Assembly: GCA_020628755.1 (NCBI GenBank)
Contig: JAHDEQ010000234.1
Span: forward strand, 1 to 6,158
Direction: 5' to 3'
Length of the DNA stretch: 6,158 nucleotides
Source of the DNA: Saprospiraceae bacterium
GTDB lineage: Bacteria; Bacteroidota; Bacteroidia; Chitinophagales; Saprospiraceae
Program-made: the position numbers and the translations under genes
In this document: in pieces, positions 5,347 through 6,158 of the stretch
Layout: every line of letters begins with the position of its first letter
Numbering within the stretch: the first letter of the stretch is position 1
The notes under the pieces: generated by a model
Databases searched by the model: none
The model's input: only the letters and a program-made list of their open reading frames with translations
What the model was told of the DNA's origin: nothing

Positions 5347-6102
5347 ATGCTAACTACAATTCATCACAAAGGATTTATTTATCAAACAGATTTAAACCAA
5401 CCTATAGATATTTCTATCCCTTTAGAGGAAGGACTCGAAACCGTCAATTGTTTTTACGCGCCACCTATGGAAACCAATCCTGTGATAGCTGGCGATTTTG
5501 TAGGTTCGACAGCACAGGGCGGTCTGCTTAACTTTTTGAATGTAAAGTTGAACCCGCATGGCAATGGTACGCATACCGAATGCGTCGGGCATATTGCAAA
5601 GGAAAAATATACCATTAATCAGTTATTGAAAAAGTTCCATTTCTTATGTAAATTAGTGTCGGTTTTTCCAGTCAAGCAAAACAATGGCGATAGAGTAATT
5701 ACGAGAGCAAGAATGGAGGAGATTTTTTCGCCAAACGATGCCACCGCTATTGTCATTCGGACACTCCCAAATGATACCTTAAAACTTAAAACCAACTATT
5801 CGGGTAGCAATCCAGTTTATGTACATCACGAAGCTATTGAGTATTTGGTAGATTGTGGTGTGGAGCATTTGCTCATTGATTTGCCTTCGGTTGATCGAGA
5901 AGAAGATGGTGGAAAACTTTTGGCACATAAGGCTTTTTGGAAATATCCGCAGGCACCTAGGGAGAATTGTACGATTAGTGAATTAATTTTTGTGCCTTCT
6001 GAAATCAAAGATGGGCTTTATCTGCTAAACATCCAGATTGCCAGCTTTGAAATTGATGTGAGTCCCAGTAAACCTATTTTGTATGAATTAAATAAATTAT
6101 AA
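5347..6102 (+). CDS. Cyclase-family metal-dependent hydrolase (kynurenine-formamidase-like, COG1878)
   Basis: This is a 251-aa soluble protein. Early residues IDISIPLEEG (20-29) match the family's opening strand. The metal-site block is NPHGNGTHTECVGHI at 69-83, with H71, H76, E78 and H82. A second conserved block is DLPSVDREED at 178-187, followed by H194. E212 sits in the late ISELI segment, where the family has a conserved Glu. Canonical members carry H-x-G-T-H-x-D-x-P-x-H; here the first His is shifted by one residue (H71, with G72 at the aligned position), the Asp is Glu and the Pro is Val. The family includes formamidases and isatin or other amide hydrolases and some polyketide cyclases. 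The substrate is unknown, and no tryptophan-degradation genes are adjacent, so kynurenine formamidase activity should not be assumed. It is 12 bp after nadK and 14 bp before the next ORF. Unlike its neighbours it contains no inverted repeat with arms of 7 bp or more. Confidence 0.85.
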   Translation: MLTTIHHKGFIYQTDLNQPIDISIPLEEGLETVNCFYAPPMETNPVIAGDFVGSTAQGGLLNFLNVKLNPHGNGTHTECVGHIAKEKYTINQLLKKFHFLCKLVSVFPVKQNNGDRVITRARMEEIFSPNDATAIVIRTLPNDTLKLKTNYSGSNPVYVHHEAIEYLVDCGVEHLLIDLPSVDREEDGGKLLAHKAFWKYPQAPRENCTISELIFVPSEIKDGLYLLNIQIASFEIDVSPSKPILYELNKL

Positions 6103-6116
6103 CCTGATTTTGAAAA

Positions 6117-6158
6117 ATGTCTAGTTCTTCTACATCAAATCCAACCCTCCACGAGTTG
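6117..6158 (+). CDS. 5' end of an unidentified gene, cut by the window edge
   Basis: An ATG at 6117 opens a frame that stays open to the edge, giving the 14 residues MSSSSTSNPTLHEL. It lies 14 bp after the cyclase stop in the same orientation, so it is probably the third gene of the nadK transcript. The polar Ser/Thr-rich start does not look like a signal peptide. The fragment is too short to name a family. Confidence 0.5.
   Translation, partial: MSSSSTSNPTLHEL

Noticed and set aside
1..6158. CRISPR arrays, tRNA or rRNA genes, insertion sequences, toxin-antitoxin or defence genes.
   Set aside because: No regularly spaced repeats, cloverleaf-like sequences, transposases or small paired ORFs were found on either strand.

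Overview
The window reads as an ordinary chromosomal stretch of a member of the Bacteroidota. It is AT-rich, ribosome-binding sites are weak or absent, and the proteins have a Bacteroidota flavour: a LitR/CarH-type MerR regulator, a short Omp85 protein, an NAD kinase with the signature KRDTSSM, and a COG2316-type HD hydrolase. This placement comes from protein character only. No rRNA, tRNA, CRISPR array, insertion sequence or phage gene is visible.

Layout from left to right. A MerR-family regulator with a cobalamin-domain-like sensor lies on the minus strand (61-948, GTG start). It is divergent from a plus-strand pair: an HD-domain hydrolase (1056-1604) and, 30 bp later, an alpha/beta-hydrolase esterase with an N-terminal CBM48-like domain (1635-2714). 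The 107-bp divergent region holds a perfect 8-bp inverted repeat (969-992) that could be the regulator's operator. After a 129-bp gap with two overlapping hairpins comes a secreted BamA/TamA-like outer-membrane protein (2844-4313, TTG start). A 136-bp gap then carries a long imperfect hairpin built from two inverted copies of a 20-bp unit (4347-4401). Last is a tight cluster on the plus strand: nadK (4450-5334), a cyclase/kynurenine-formamidase-like protein (5347-6102, 12-bp gap) and the first 14 codons of a further gene (from 6117, 14-bp gap).

The genes do not form an obvious dedicated pathway. The HD hydrolase plus esterase, and nadK plus the cyclase plus the next gene, look like two separate transcription units. 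I see no clear new defence, mobile or biosynthetic system.

Two observations stand out. (1) The window has a marked excess of perfect short-loop inverted repeats, mostly inside coding regions. Six have arms of 9-10 bp with loops of 0-5 nt, where my hand estimate expects about 0.3. The esterase gene alone has six with arms of 7 bp or more, including a 20-bp perfect palindrome; the cyclase gene has none. (2) The MerR regulator keeps the fold signatures of a B12 photoreceptor but has lost the histidines that hold B12 in CarH, so it is probably a B12-independent derivative.
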